Positions 6,238-14,218 of a stretch of DNA of 37,089 bases are shown here, in pieces. Each line of letters opens with the position of its first letter. Positions within the stretch are counted from its first letter, which is position 1. Where the stretch lies: IMG/VR virus record IMGVR_UViG_3300032134_000009, positions 1-37,089 of that record, one strand, 5' to 3'. The position numbers and the translations under genes are program-made. The notes under the pieces were generated by a model, which was not told the DNA's origin, searched no databases, and saw nothing but the letters and a program-made list of their open reading frames with translations. Source of the DNA: a virus.

Positions 6238-6753
6238 CTAAGTCTTTGATTTCATTGACTTTTTTTTCATCTTCGCAGCACGTTTTCTGGCCATATCCAA
6301 CTTCAATTTACTGACTCGTTTCGTAAAATTGGTTCCTTCCATATGATCCATCTCATGCTGAAAAATACGACATTCCAATCCCATCATAGTTACCTCATGA
6401 AGCACCCCTAGCTCGTCCTCAAACGTGCAAGAGACGTGATCTGGGCGTCTTACCTTCAACCACATCCCAGGATACGTCAGGCACCCCTCATCCATTATTA
6501 TCATCTCTGTACCCTCACTGATGATTTGAGGATTGAAGCAGGATATAATTTCATCCTTATTTACATCCGAATACATTACGAATACTCGCTCCATGACGCC
6601 GCATTGACTTGCAGATAGTCCAATACCATGAAAAGTCTTCATGGTTTCTATCATATTTTCCTTTAGTTCTTTTCGATCCAAGTCTTCGCTGCATCCCGAC
6701 AAGGGAATCGTGAGAGCTAGATTGTTATTTTCAAGTAGTGTGTAAGTTGCCAT
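6238..6753 (-). CDS. def: Peptide deformylase
   Basis: A 171-residue protein with all three deformylase motifs: GIGLSASQ at 43-50 (family GxGLAAxQ), EGCLTYP from E89 (family EGCLS, metal ligand C91), and QHEMDH at 132-137 (HExxH, metal ligands H133 and H137, catalytic E134). It removes the formyl group from nascent proteins. Phage versions are frequent in marine T4-like genomes and are thought to keep host or viral proteins maturing during infection. The basic C-terminal tail (KLKLDMARKRAAKMKKK) may bind RNA or the ribosome. Its ATG overlaps the stop of the methyltransferase gene (TAATG), so it is the last gene of the 55-47-46 operon. Confidence 0.95.
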   Translation of the reverse strand: MATYTLLENNNLALTIPLSGCSEDLDRKELKENMIETMKTFHGIGLSASQCGVMERVFVMYSDVNKDEIISCFNPQIISEGTEMIIMDEGCLTYPGMWLKVRRPDHVSCTFEDELGVLHEVTMMGLECRIFQHEMDHMEGTNFTKRVSKLKLDMARKRAAKMKKKSMKSKT

Positions 6754-7730
6754 TATATAAACTCCATTAGTGGCGATGCAGATTTAATTCGTTTCTCTGC
6801 GATTTCAAAATATTCTTTTTCTCTTTCTATACCGATAAACTCAAATCCCTCATCCTTAGCAGCCATTCCTGTCGAACCACTACCCATAAATGGGTCTAGC
6901 ACAGTGCCGCCCTTTGGTGTTACGAGTCGGCATAGGTATTTCATCAACTCTTGCGGTTTCACTGTGGGATGCGTATTATCCTCGCCTCTCTCTGACTTGG
7001 ATACTTTTGGAGAGTAGAAGTATCTTGCCCAATCTTCTTGTAATCCATCATGCATTATATTGGCAGGGAATCTACCCGGCGGTTCAGAATATTCAATCTT
7101 ATTGTTTGCTTTAGTAAACCAACCATCTTCATTGCTTCCAGTTCTATTTCCAGAATATGAACCACCTTTATTTAATCTATCATTTTCATCTAACCCTACT
7201 CTACATCCATCAATGTTGATGCCACCAGTTCCATATTTCTCTCTGTTATTTTTATTTGTTCCTTCAATAAACTTTCTTGCCATCACAATAGGTTCATGTG
7301 CAGGCTTGAGAGCAGTTCCCCAACCATCACCAAGATTATGTGACTTGGGAAATCCACTTCCATACAACCACATCAACTGGTCACGAATCTCAAAACCAGC
7401 ATCTTCTATCACAACTGCCATTCTGTGATAATTACGAGAAGCAGAAAATGCAAGTATATGACCCCCTGGCTTCAAAAGTTTCAATGCAAGCTCCCAAGTC
7501 TCTTTACGAAATGCAATATCTCCACCATCCCATTCTTGTCCCATAAAACCTTTTGATGCTCTTGCAAACGCACCATCAGTTCCATGTTGAGCTGGAGCAG
7601 AATTTTCCTTACCGAATCTATCTACAATAGACTGTAGATGATATGGCGGGTCTGTAACAATAGAGTCAACCTGTACTCCATCATCAATTAGTTTTTGCAT
7701 TGCCTTCAAGCAATCATCATTCAACAACAT
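6753..7730 (-). CDS. DNA methyltransferase (DPPY type, N6-adenine or N4-cytosine)
   Basis: Encodes 325 residues from the ATG at 7730; an upstream in-frame TTG is less likely. DPPY (motif IV) is at 27-30 and DPFMGSGST (SAM-binding motif I) at 279-287, so the order is catalytic motif first, the beta-class arrangement. Between them lie WLYGSGFPKSHN and HPTVKPQELMKYL, typical of phage and bacterial DNA modification methylases. It transfers a methyl group from SAM to a base in a short recognition site; the site cannot be read from the sequence. No partner endonuclease is adjacent, so protection against host restriction or regulation is more likely than a full restriction system. It overlaps gene 46 by 14 bases and def by 1. 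Confidence 0.9.
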   Translation of the reverse strand: MLLNDDCLKAMQKLIDDGVQVDSIVTDPPYHLQSIVDRFGKENSAPAQHGTDGAFARASKGFMGQEWDGGDIAFRKETWELALKLLKPGGHILAFSASRNYHRMAVVIEDAGFEIRDQLMWLYGSGFPKSHNLGDGWGTALKPAHEPIVMARKFIEGTNKNNREKYGTGGINIDGCRVGLDENDRLNKGGSYSGNRTGSNEDGWFTKANNKIEYSEPPGRFPANIMHDGLQEDWARYFYSPKVSKSERGEDNTHPTVKPQELMKYLCRLVTPKGGTVLDPFMGSGSTGMAAKDEGFEFIGIEREKEYFEIAEKRIKSASPLMEFI

Positions 7731-9426
7731 GACTAAAATTTCTAACCTTCTCAAATTTGATTGTACTTCTAAACTTGTCTACCAGCACATCCTGTTTATG
7801 ACTGATCACAAAAATGTTTTCATCAGAGAGTGTATTGAGAATCTTCAAAAACTCATCTGTGCCTGCACCATCAAGAGAGCTATCAAAAATCTCATCCAGC
7901 ATCAGCAGATTAGTGTTGGTACTGTTCTTCATTTTTGCAACAGCTCTCCATGTAAATAGAAGTGCCAAATCAATACGCATCTTCTCACCTTCACTGAATG
8001 AATCATAAGTAAACTCATCACGATATCTTGACTTGATGGTTTCCTCAAAACTTTCATTCAGAGTGAAGTTCACATAGAACTCCATAGAAGTCAGATAGGT
8101 ATTAATCAATTTATTCATGATAGGAAGATACTGCTTGATAATCTTGGTCTTGATACCTGTATCTTGCAGCATATTTTTTGCAGCAGATGAATAAGTCAAA
8201 TCCTCACGCAATTTTGATTTGTGTTCTTCTATAGCTTTCAAGGTTTCTTTTAGTTCTTCCATTCTCTCATAATCAGATTTACTTACATCACCAGTTTCTA
8301 ATTGTGCAATCTCGGTTTGAAGTGTAGAGTTAAATTTTTCCAGTTGAACAACAGAGCTGTTGTCTTTTGCAACCTGTACTTCATTCTCTCGTATTTTATT
8401 CGCAATATCAGCTATCTCTTTTTGTCTCTCCTTTGATTTCTTCAGTTCATCTTCAAGTTCCTTCAGGCCATTTGAGAATTTGGTTACATCTTTCTGCTTA
8501 TCAGATATCATTTCCTGTTTGAAAATTTCATCTATGTGTTGCTGACAGGTAGGGCAATCATCATTATTCTCAAAGAAGTCAACAGCTTTAGAATGTGCTT
8601 TATGCTTCTCTACTAGAGTAGACTTTATATCTCTTAGCTTATTATAACTATTTTTAACTTTATCGTTATCAGAAATTTGACTTAACAGGTTATCGTTCTC
8701 CTGTTGAAGTTTTTTAATAATAGCTTTCCTTGAGAAAATCTCTTCTTCATTACCAGCAATGAGATTATTCTTTTCTTCAATCAATTTATCTTTATTCTTC
8801 TTTACATCATCAATATACTTTTCTTGTAGTCCAACCTTCTCCGTAGTAAGCTCCACCTGATAATCAATGTCACGAATGTCATCAGATATATTTTTAAGTT
8901 TATGTTTCAGCAACATATTCATTAACGAGAAAATCTGAATGTCAAGTATCTCTTCAACCACTTCACGGCGATGCTTAGACTTCAGTTGCATAAAGGGAAT
9001 GAATGTAGAAGAACCTAGAATAACAACTTGAGTGAAGCTACGATAGTTTAATTTAAGGATTTGTTGTTCAAGATACTTCTGATAGTCTCTTACATTTGCA
9101 TCCTGATTATACATCTTACCGTTGATGTATATCTCAAAGATGCTTGGTTTGATACCACGAACCACTTTGATATTCTTAGAACCAATTTTAAATTCTATCT
9201 CTACAACACAACCAGAGCCATTCACAGAATTTAATAGTTGGGGCTTGTTGATACCCCGAAAAGGCTTACCAAACAAACCAAAGCACAGTGCATCAAGAAT
9301 CGTAGACTTGCCTGCGCCATTATCACCAATAATTAATGTAGTGGGGTTTCGGTCTAGTTGTATTTCTATAAAATTATTACCAGTTGAAAGAAAATTCTTC
9401 CAACGAACATATTTAAATTCAATCAA
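7717..9426 (-). CDS. 46: Recombination endonuclease subunit gp46 (Rad50/SbcC-like)
   Basis: A 569-residue protein, close to the 560 of T4 gp46. Walker A GDNGAGKST is at 34-42, a long coiled coil follows, a zinc hook CPTC sits at about 290-293, and the C-terminal lobe has the ABC signature FSEGEKMRID and Walker B LLMLDEIF. With gp47 it resects DNA ends for recombination-dependent replication. The start is TTG at 9426: AGGAG lies 5 bases before it, and the nearest ATG is out of frame. An unknown gene and a methyltransferase gene separate it from gene 47, unlike the close pairing usual in T4 relatives. Its last 14 bases overlap the next methyltransferase gene. Confidence 0.95.
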   Translation of the reverse strand: MIEFKYVRWKNFLSTGNNFIEIQLDRNPTTLIIGDNGAGKSTILDALCFGLFGKPFRGINKPQLLNSVNGSGCVVEIEFKIGSKNIKVVRGIKPSIFEIYINGKMYNQDANVRDYQKYLEQQILKLNYRSFTQVVILGSSTFIPFMQLKSKHRREVVEEILDIQIFSLMNMLLKHKLKNISDDIRDIDYQVELTTEKVGLQEKYIDDVKKNKDKLIEEKNNLIAGNEEEIFSRKAIIKKLQQENDNLLSQISDNDKVKNSYNKLRDIKSTLVEKHKAHSKAVDFFENNDDCPTCQQHIDEIFKQEMISDKQKDVTKFSNGLKELEDELKKSKERQKEIADIANKIRENEVQVAKDNSSVVQLEKFNSTLQTEIAQLETGDVSKSDYERMEELKETLKAIEEHKSKLREDLTYSSAAKNMLQDTGIKTKIIKQYLPIMNKLINTYLTSMEFYVNFTLNESFEETIKSRYRDEFTYDSFSEGEKMRIDLALLFTWRAVAKMKNSTNTNLLMLDEIFDSSLDGAGTDEFLKILNTLSDENIFVISHKQDVLVDKFRSTIKFEKVRNFSHVVE

Positions 9427-9438
9427 GGGAGCTCCTCA

Positions 9439-9975
9439 TCATGTAAATTTCTCCAACGTGGAACTACCATATTTTTCTTCTGCATACATTCTAGTATACT
9501 TTATTGGGCCTTGGTATCCTCTTTTATAATAAATACAACCTACAACAAACCCAAACGGAAAACCATGCATACCACCAGTGCCCATATGTATGACTTCCTT
9601 AATTCCCCCATATGCGTATATTTTTTTGTCAAGTTTAATAGATTTGAATACTTTATTTAATGGACAAAAGAATACAATATTATCAGATATCTTTAACGAA
9701 TGTTCAAGAAATGAATCAAAAATAGAAAATGGCGGATTAGTTATAATCCAATCAACGTGTTTTTCATATTGAAGAAAATCTTTTCCTTCTGATATTTCAC
9801 ACCAATCTTTATCTTCGTTAAGAAAATTATTATAAAACGAACCAGTTCCACGACAAGGTTCTAGAATACTCCCATTTGGTTGAAAGTGTTCTATGATTTT
9901 AATTGCCGTCTTTTCTGGCGTCATTACAACATCATTTGGTGTAGAATTGTTTGTCCTATTAGGCTGCGTCGGCAT
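9439..9975 (-). CDS. DNA adenine methyltransferase-like protein (NPPF motif)
   Basis: A 178-residue protein with motif I LEPCRGTGSF (38-47) and motif IV NPPF (80-83), the order expected of gamma- or alpha-class N6-adenine methyltransferases. It is short and has no clear separate target-recognition domain; the end GMHGFPFGFVVGCIYY forms the last strands of the fold. It overlaps the upstream unknown gene by 17 bases and lies 12 bases before gene 46. Together with that upstream gene it forms a two-gene insert between 47 and 46, which invites the idea of a modification partner for a nuclease. It could equally be a lone methyltransferase. Base composition is as AT-rich as its neighbours. Confidence 0.8.
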   Translation of the reverse strand: MPTQPNRTNNSTPNDVVMTPEKTAIKIIEHFQPNGSILEPCRGTGSFYNNFLNEDKDWCEISEGKDFLQYEKHVDWIITNPPFSIFDSFLEHSLKISDNIVFFCPLNKVFKSIKLDKKIYAYGGIKEVIHMGTGGMHGFPFGFVVGCIYYKRGYQGPIKYTRMYAEEKYGSSTLEKFT

Positions 9976-10630
9976 ACATAAACCTTTCTAAACCATTCTC
10001 AACTTCGATCTTTTCTTTATTCCACCATTTAATAAATTCATCAGAATTGCCTACAAAGACATTTTCTTTTGGATAATCAGACGAAATTAAATTATAATAA
10101 TTTTCTCTTGATCTAGGATTATTATCATCCATAATAGCTATGAGTTTTGTGGTATTTTGTTTACCTTGTTCTACTAAATCTATTGATGCAATCCTAATCC
10201 ACTTTTCAATATTATCTCGTTGTTCGTTTTGTGATCCACCATTTGCATCTTTTGAAATAAGTTTAAGCATCACAAAAATGTTATCACCAATTAGAGCATC
10301 AATAGAATTTGTCTCTTCATTTTTGTACTGAAAACGAAGACCTTTAGTTTTTGATTGTATTAGTATTGGAATATCTATATATTTTTTTATATATTTTACT
10401 TGGAAGTTTTCTTGTATGTTTTGTTTAGTTGGATTTTTGAAAACCACATATGCATATACACGATCACCTTCTTTAAGTTTATTAATATACTCTTCTACAG
10501 GTACATCAATATCTTTAGATGCCTTTTTTATTTTTTCCATATAATGACTAGGATTTTCAATGACATCATTAATATTTTTTGTAATTAATATCTTTACATA
10601 TTCATCATATTTTTTGCAAACCTTACTCAT
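9959..10630 (-). CDS. Unknown protein beside a methyltransferase; possible restriction-type nuclease
   Basis: A 223-residue protein that I do not recognise with certainty. The N-terminal 80 residues are charged and helical. The middle reads NSIDALIGDN (D111), then VMLKLISK (K123, K127), then GGSQNEQRDNIEKW. An acidic residue, a strand ending in lysine and a GGSQ-x-x-Q stretch are reminiscent of some type II restriction enzymes, but the E/D-x-K of a classical PD-(D/E)XK site is not plain. The C-terminal half has IAIMDDNNPRS and NVFVGNSDEFI, an alternating alpha/beta pattern. It overlaps gene 47 by 4 bases (ATGA) and the methyltransferase by 17, so expression is coupled. A structural search would decide; the nuclease call is an inference. 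Confidence 0.5.
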   Translation of the reverse strand: MSKVCKKYDEYVKILITKNINDVIENPSHYMEKIKKASKDIDVPVEEYINKLKEGDRVYAYVVFKNPTKQNIQENFQVKYIKKYIDIPILIQSKTKGLRFQYKNEETNSIDALIGDNIFVMLKLISKDANGGSQNEQRDNIEKWIRIASIDLVEQGKQNTTKLIAIMDDNNPRSRENYYNLISSDYPKENVFVGNSDEFIKWWNKEKIEVENGLERFMYADAA

Positions 10631-11706
10631 AATTCCAAATCCTGAGCTTCATTATAAAGTGCTTTCATAGTATTTTTAAGTCTAGTCTTATCTAGTGTAA
10701 CATCCAAATCATCAACATATTTTTCAAGCAGAGTCATGGTATCTTCTGTATTTTCTACAATGTCATCTGATACATTGTCAGCATCCAACTCTGAGAAGTC
10801 CTCAATAATCTTGACTTCATATGCATCAGCCTGTAGTAGTCGGTCTGTGAATTTATCAAACTCATACAAGTCCTTCTTATTAACCACAATTAGTTTTACA
10901 TACTTGTCTTTATACTTAGACACGTCCTCATTAGTATAATCATTAATTGTATCATCATAGAAAATCTTTTCATGAAGTGTATGTGGATTAACAATACGCT
11001 CTAGTTTGCGTGAATCAGTATCAAAGATATGAAACCCTTTCGAATCATTGTAGTCGCTCCAAGTAATTTCATACGGAGTTCCCAAATAATATATCTGGCC
11101 GTCATCTGATTTATGATGAAAATGCCCACTAAAACATAGGTCAAACCGACTAAACAGCTGTTTATCGTATCCACTGTCAGATTTATAACCCCTGTGCATT
11201 TCAAAACCATTCACTTCTAGATGGCCCATAAGAATCTGTGCTGATGAATGTTTCAACGCATTCATCGACTCATCATAATTATTGGAATTAATCCAAGGCA
11301 TGAATTGAATGGGAGTACCATCAAATTTTACAATCTGCGGCTCTGAATAAATCCATACTTTATCATCAGAAAATGGGTTTTCACCGCCCCTTCCCACAAG
11401 TTCATCCATAGAATTTACTTCATTGGTGTTCCTATAGTAAGTGTCATGATTGCCAATGATAATATGTAAATCAATACTCATCTCCTTAAACTTCTCAATA
11501 AAGCGACTACGGAAATCGTGAGCAATACGATAGCTTATATACTTACGGCGATCAACAACATCTCCCATATGAATACATGTTGCGATACCTCTTTCCTTCA
11601 ATGTAGGAAAGAAAATATTTTCATAAAATTTAAAGAAGTATTCGTTGAAATTTAGATTATCATTTCTTGCACCAAAATGTGTATCAGTAATAATTGCAAT
11701 TTTCAA
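10627..11706 (-). CDS. 47: Recombination endonuclease subunit gp47 (Mre11/SbcD-like)
   Basis: A 359-residue protein with the metallophosphoesterase motifs DTHFG (D8, H10), GDVVDRR (from G48), GNHD (85-88) and GHFHHK, in that order. It is the nuclease partner of gp46 and acts at DNA ends. The C-terminal third is acidic. The start is TTG at 11706, overlapping the stop of gene 55 as TTGA; GGAAG lies about 9 bases upstream and no other start is near, so reinitiation after gp55 is likely. T4 gp47 is about 339 residues. It is followed by the two-gene insert (unknown gene and methyltransferase) and then by gene 46. Confidence 0.95.
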   Translation of the reverse strand: MKIAIITDTHFGARNDNLNFNEYFFKFYENIFFPTLKERGIATCIHMGDVVDRRKYISYRIAHDFRSRFIEKFKEMSIDLHIIIGNHDTYYRNTNEVNSMDELVGRGGENPFSDDKVWIYSEPQIVKFDGTPIQFMPWINSNNYDESMNALKHSSAQILMGHLEVNGFEMHRGYKSDSGYDKQLFSRFDLCFSGHFHHKSDDGQIYYLGTPYEITWSDYNDSKGFHIFDTDSRKLERIVNPHTLHEKIFYDDTINDYTNEDVSKYKDKYVKLIVVNKKDLYEFDKFTDRLLQADAYEVKIIEDFSELDADNVSDDIVENTEDTMTLLEKYVDDLDVTLDKTRLKNTMKALYNEAQDLEL

Positions 11707-12248
11707 ATTTCTTCTTCCATAAATGTTTCAAGGCCTTTTGACTTAGGCGCCACTTTCTTTTTTGGTTTATATACATCTTCATCTGGAAGCATAACATTAG
11801 GATCAAATCCTATTACAGAATATGATGCATCATCACCATCCATTGTTACCCAAGATTGATATTGCGAATTTTCTATCATTTTATTTTTGACATGAGTTTG
11901 CTTTTTCTCTTTTGCAATCCTTCTAAGAAATGCATAATATATAATTTGCGTAAAATATGCAAATGGATTATTTGATTTCTCTGGATTAAAATTTGAAACA
12001 TACTGCAAGCAATTTTCAATGCCATCAGATATCATATCATCTCTGTATGTGTAATTAATAAAATTAGGCCGATAAGAAAGATGTGTTGCTATTTTAAGAA
12101 AACACTCTCCAATATAATTAGATACTGGTGGTTGTTCTTTTTCATTTTCTTCAGCAACTTTACATTTTTCTTTAAACCCAACCATAGCCTTCAGAAATTC
12201 TTTATTGTCAACGTAATGTACGCCCTTTGCCTTTTTTGTTTTAGCCAT
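11703..12248 (-). CDS. 55: Late transcription sigma factor gp55
   Basis: A 181-residue protein, close to T4 gp55 (185). It has the family layout: basic N-terminus, a central sigma region 2-like segment (YRDDMISDGIENCLQYVSNFNPEKSNNPFAYFTQIIYYAFLRRI) and a C-terminal tail ending in LETFMEEEI, the clamp- and coactivator-facing end. It redirects host RNA polymerase to TATAAATA promoters, several of which are present in this window before structural genes. AAGGAG lies 7 bases before the ATG. It is the first gene of an early/middle operon driven from 12280-12308, running through 47, 46 and def. Confidence 0.95.
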   Translation of the reverse strand: MAKTKKAKGVHYVDNKEFLKAMVGFKEKCKVAEENEKEQPPVSNYIGECFLKIATHLSYRPNFINYTYRDDMISDGIENCLQYVSNFNPEKSNNPFAYFTQIIYYAFLRRIAKEKKQTHVKNKMIENSQYQSWVTMDGDDASYSVIGFDPNVMLPDEDVYKPKKKVAPKSKGLETFMEEEI

Positions 12249-12279
12249 AATAACTCCTTAAACAATTTACTATTATTAC

Positions 12280-12308
12280 ATCATACATTATAATAACTAT
12301 AATGTCAA
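12280..12308 (-). promoter_or_regulatory. Sigma70-type promoter of the 55-47-46 operon
   Basis: TTGACA (12308-12303), 17-base spacer, TATGAT (12285-12280) on the minus strand. The predicted +1 is near 12273, giving a leader of about 25 bases with AAGGAG. It stands back to back with the plus-strand promoter at 12323-12350. Confidence 0.75.
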
Positions 12309-12322
12309 GGTACAAAAGGGAA

Positions 12323-12350
12323 TTGACAAATTAAAAAAAATGTGTATAAT
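12323..12350 (+). promoter_or_regulatory. Perfect-hexamer sigma70-type promoter pointing antisense
   Basis: On the plus strand TTGACA (12323-12328) and TATAAT (12345-12350) are 16 bases apart. Both hexamers are exact consensus. The predicted start near 12357 would transcribe plus-strand RNA antisense to the end of the 12366-12767 gene and then uvsW. No plus-strand gene of any plausible kind follows. Confidence 0.6.
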
Positions 12351-12365
12351 AGACTATGTAGTTAG

Positions 12366-12767
12366 TTAATGAATAGTATCATTTTCAGTTTCTAAATCTT
12401 CTAGCAATTCATCATATACATCTTCATCTCTAATATCATCTAAAGTTGATCTTTTTTCTGGAGCATCTAAATGTTTAATTTCTTTTATTACATGCTCATA
12501 ATATCTAGACAAGCCAGGTGATGCATTAGCAACCAACAATACATGATCGCTCTTTATTGAAAATTTAGATTGTTCTGTGTAGGGCCCTATCCATCGACTA
12601 AGATTTAAAGAATCAACAGGGCCTTCTTTTGTCAAAACTGAATGAACTTCCATTTTGAGAGGAAAATTTATTTTATATTCACCATTGTCAATATCATCAC
12701 CCAATTGACAAACGATTTCTTCTCCGTTTGTTAATTTGACAATTTTATATGGTGCAGCTGTGTTCAT
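12366..12767 (-). CDS. Conserved-looking hypothetical protein between uvsW and 55
   Basis: A 133-residue acidic protein. The N-terminal part (YKIVKLTNGEEIVCQLGDD, then KINFPLKMEV, then HVLLVANASPGLSRYY) reads as a run of short beta strands around turns, weakly reminiscent of Sm/SH3-like small barrels. The last third is charged and helical (KEIKHLDAPEKRSTLDDIRDEDVYDELL). I cannot name a family. It overlaps the end of uvsW by 4 bases (ATGA), so it is translated with the helicase. Its 3' end faces the divergent promoter region, and it is the gene that plus-strand RNA from 12323-12350 would cover first. Confidence 0.7.
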   Translation of the reverse strand: MNTAAPYKIVKLTNGEEIVCQLGDDIDNGEYKINFPLKMEVHSVLTKEGPVDSLNLSRWIGPYTEQSKFSIKSDHVLLVANASPGLSRYYEHVIKEIKHLDAPEKRSTLDDIRDEDVYDELLEDLETENDTIH

Positions 12768-14218
12768 TTTAAATTTACCCTACTTATTTCGTATGCAAAT
12801 TGTTGTTCATTATAGATATTTATTCGTTCTGTGAAGTGTGTTAGTGTGAAATTTCTTCTTTGTTTATAAGATACGTCATCAGCTATATCAAAAACTAGAA
12901 TGGAATTTTTATTTTCGCTAATACGCAATCCTCGGCCGATTGATTGCAAAACTCTAATTTTAGATTTGGACGGTGAAGAGAACACAATATTGTTGATATT
13001 CCTAATATTAATGCCAGTAGAAAAGGTGCCATAACTCGCAATGATAATTGAATTTTTTTCATTCTCTACTATACTTCTAATATCTTCTCTTGTTCCTGTA
13101 TCTGTTCCCCCATAAACAAAAAATATTTTACGGTCTTTTATTTCATCTTCTACTTGCTTATATAAAATTTTTCCATGTTTCTCTACGAGCTGAAATAAAC
13201 ATAATGTATTGCCAGGAATATTGCGACACAAATCAACAATGAATTTATTCCTAGTGCTATTCGTAACCAAATATTCAAGCTCTTCAACATAGGTCATTTT
13301 GCTTCTTATATTTGGATGTTTTAATACTATGCATTTAATTTTAAGATTTGCAAGGGTCTTTTTGTCCATCAACTCCTTTGTTGTTGTTACATTTTCAACT
13401 GCACCAAATAGTCCCTCTAGTACAAGCCTATGCGTCTGAGTACCGTCCAGCGTCCCTGTAAGACCGAACCTGTACTTACATTGATGCAACTTAGTCATTA
13501 TACCCGTAAGAGATTTTGCCTTAAACAGATGAGCTTCATCTCCAATCACACAACCAAACTGCTCAAAATATTTCTTCGGCATTTTATAGATAGACTGCCA
13601 CGTTGATATCGCAACGTCTTTAGTTATTTTTCTATCATGGCCCTGATATATTTTTTGGCAGTATGTGCCAGAACTCCAGCCATAATCTTCAAAATCAGTA
13701 TACATCTGTTCAACTAAAGATGTAGTAGGAACCAAGATTAAAGTCTTGAGTCCCATCATATGATAATAACGAACTAGTGCATATATTATTAACGACTTAC
13801 CACTAGCAGTAGGAGAAACGAGTAAAGCACGATTTCTGGCAATCGCATGGTGTACAGCATCGATTTGATAATCACGGATTTTAAGGGATTTTCCTTTGGT
13901 CTTTGGTTTGAGACTTTTGATAAAGCCTCTAACAACCTGACGTACAACATTCCGCTCATCTTCTACTCCTTCATCAATATTATATATTATGTTATTTTTT
14001 TTACAGTAATCTTTTACATACGATAACAGGCCCACATATATTTCACCTGAGGCGGGAGAGAATAAACGTATTTTTCCATCCCAAATTCTGTTGCGGTATG
14101 TGGGCATGAACTTAAATCCTGGCACTTCGAAGGTGAAGAAATCAGATAGCTCAGCACTTTCACTGGTAGATATATCAGTAATTTGTAAATATACTTCATT
14201 TTTTTTAGATATACGCAT
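12764..14218 (-). CDS. uvsW: UvsW-like DNA/RNA helicase
   Basis: A 484-residue superfamily 2 helicase. Walker A SPTASGKS is at 135-142, motif II is GDEAHLF, motif III-like LTGTLDGT follows, and motif VI is QSIGRGLR near the end. The N-terminal 100 residues (FKFMPTYRNRIWDGKIRLFSP) match the DNA-binding head of UvsW. In T4 it unwinds R-loops and branched DNA, switching replication from origins to recombination, and works in the same pathway as UvsY and gp46/47, encoded alongside. It overlaps the upstream oxygenase gene by 14 bases and the following unknown gene by 4. Confidence 0.95.
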   Translation of the reverse strand: MRISKKNEVYLQITDISTSESAELSDFFTFEVPGFKFMPTYRNRIWDGKIRLFSPASGEIYVGLLSYVKDYCKKNNIIYNIDEGVEDERNVVRQVVRGFIKSLKPKTKGKSLKIRDYQIDAVHHAIARNRALLVSPTASGKSLIIYALVRYYHMMGLKTLILVPTTSLVEQMYTDFEDYGWSSGTYCQKIYQGHDRKITKDVAISTWQSIYKMPKKYFEQFGCVIGDEAHLFKAKSLTGIMTKLHQCKYRFGLTGTLDGTQTHRLVLEGLFGAVENVTTTKELMDKKTLANLKIKCIVLKHPNIRSKMTYVEELEYLVTNSTRNKFIVDLCRNIPGNTLCLFQLVEKHGKILYKQVEDEIKDRKIFFVYGGTDTGTREDIRSIVENEKNSIIIASYGTFSTGINIRNINNIVFSSPSKSKIRVLQSIGRGLRISENKNSILVFDIADDVSYKQRRNFTLTHFTERINIYNEQQFAYEISRVNLK

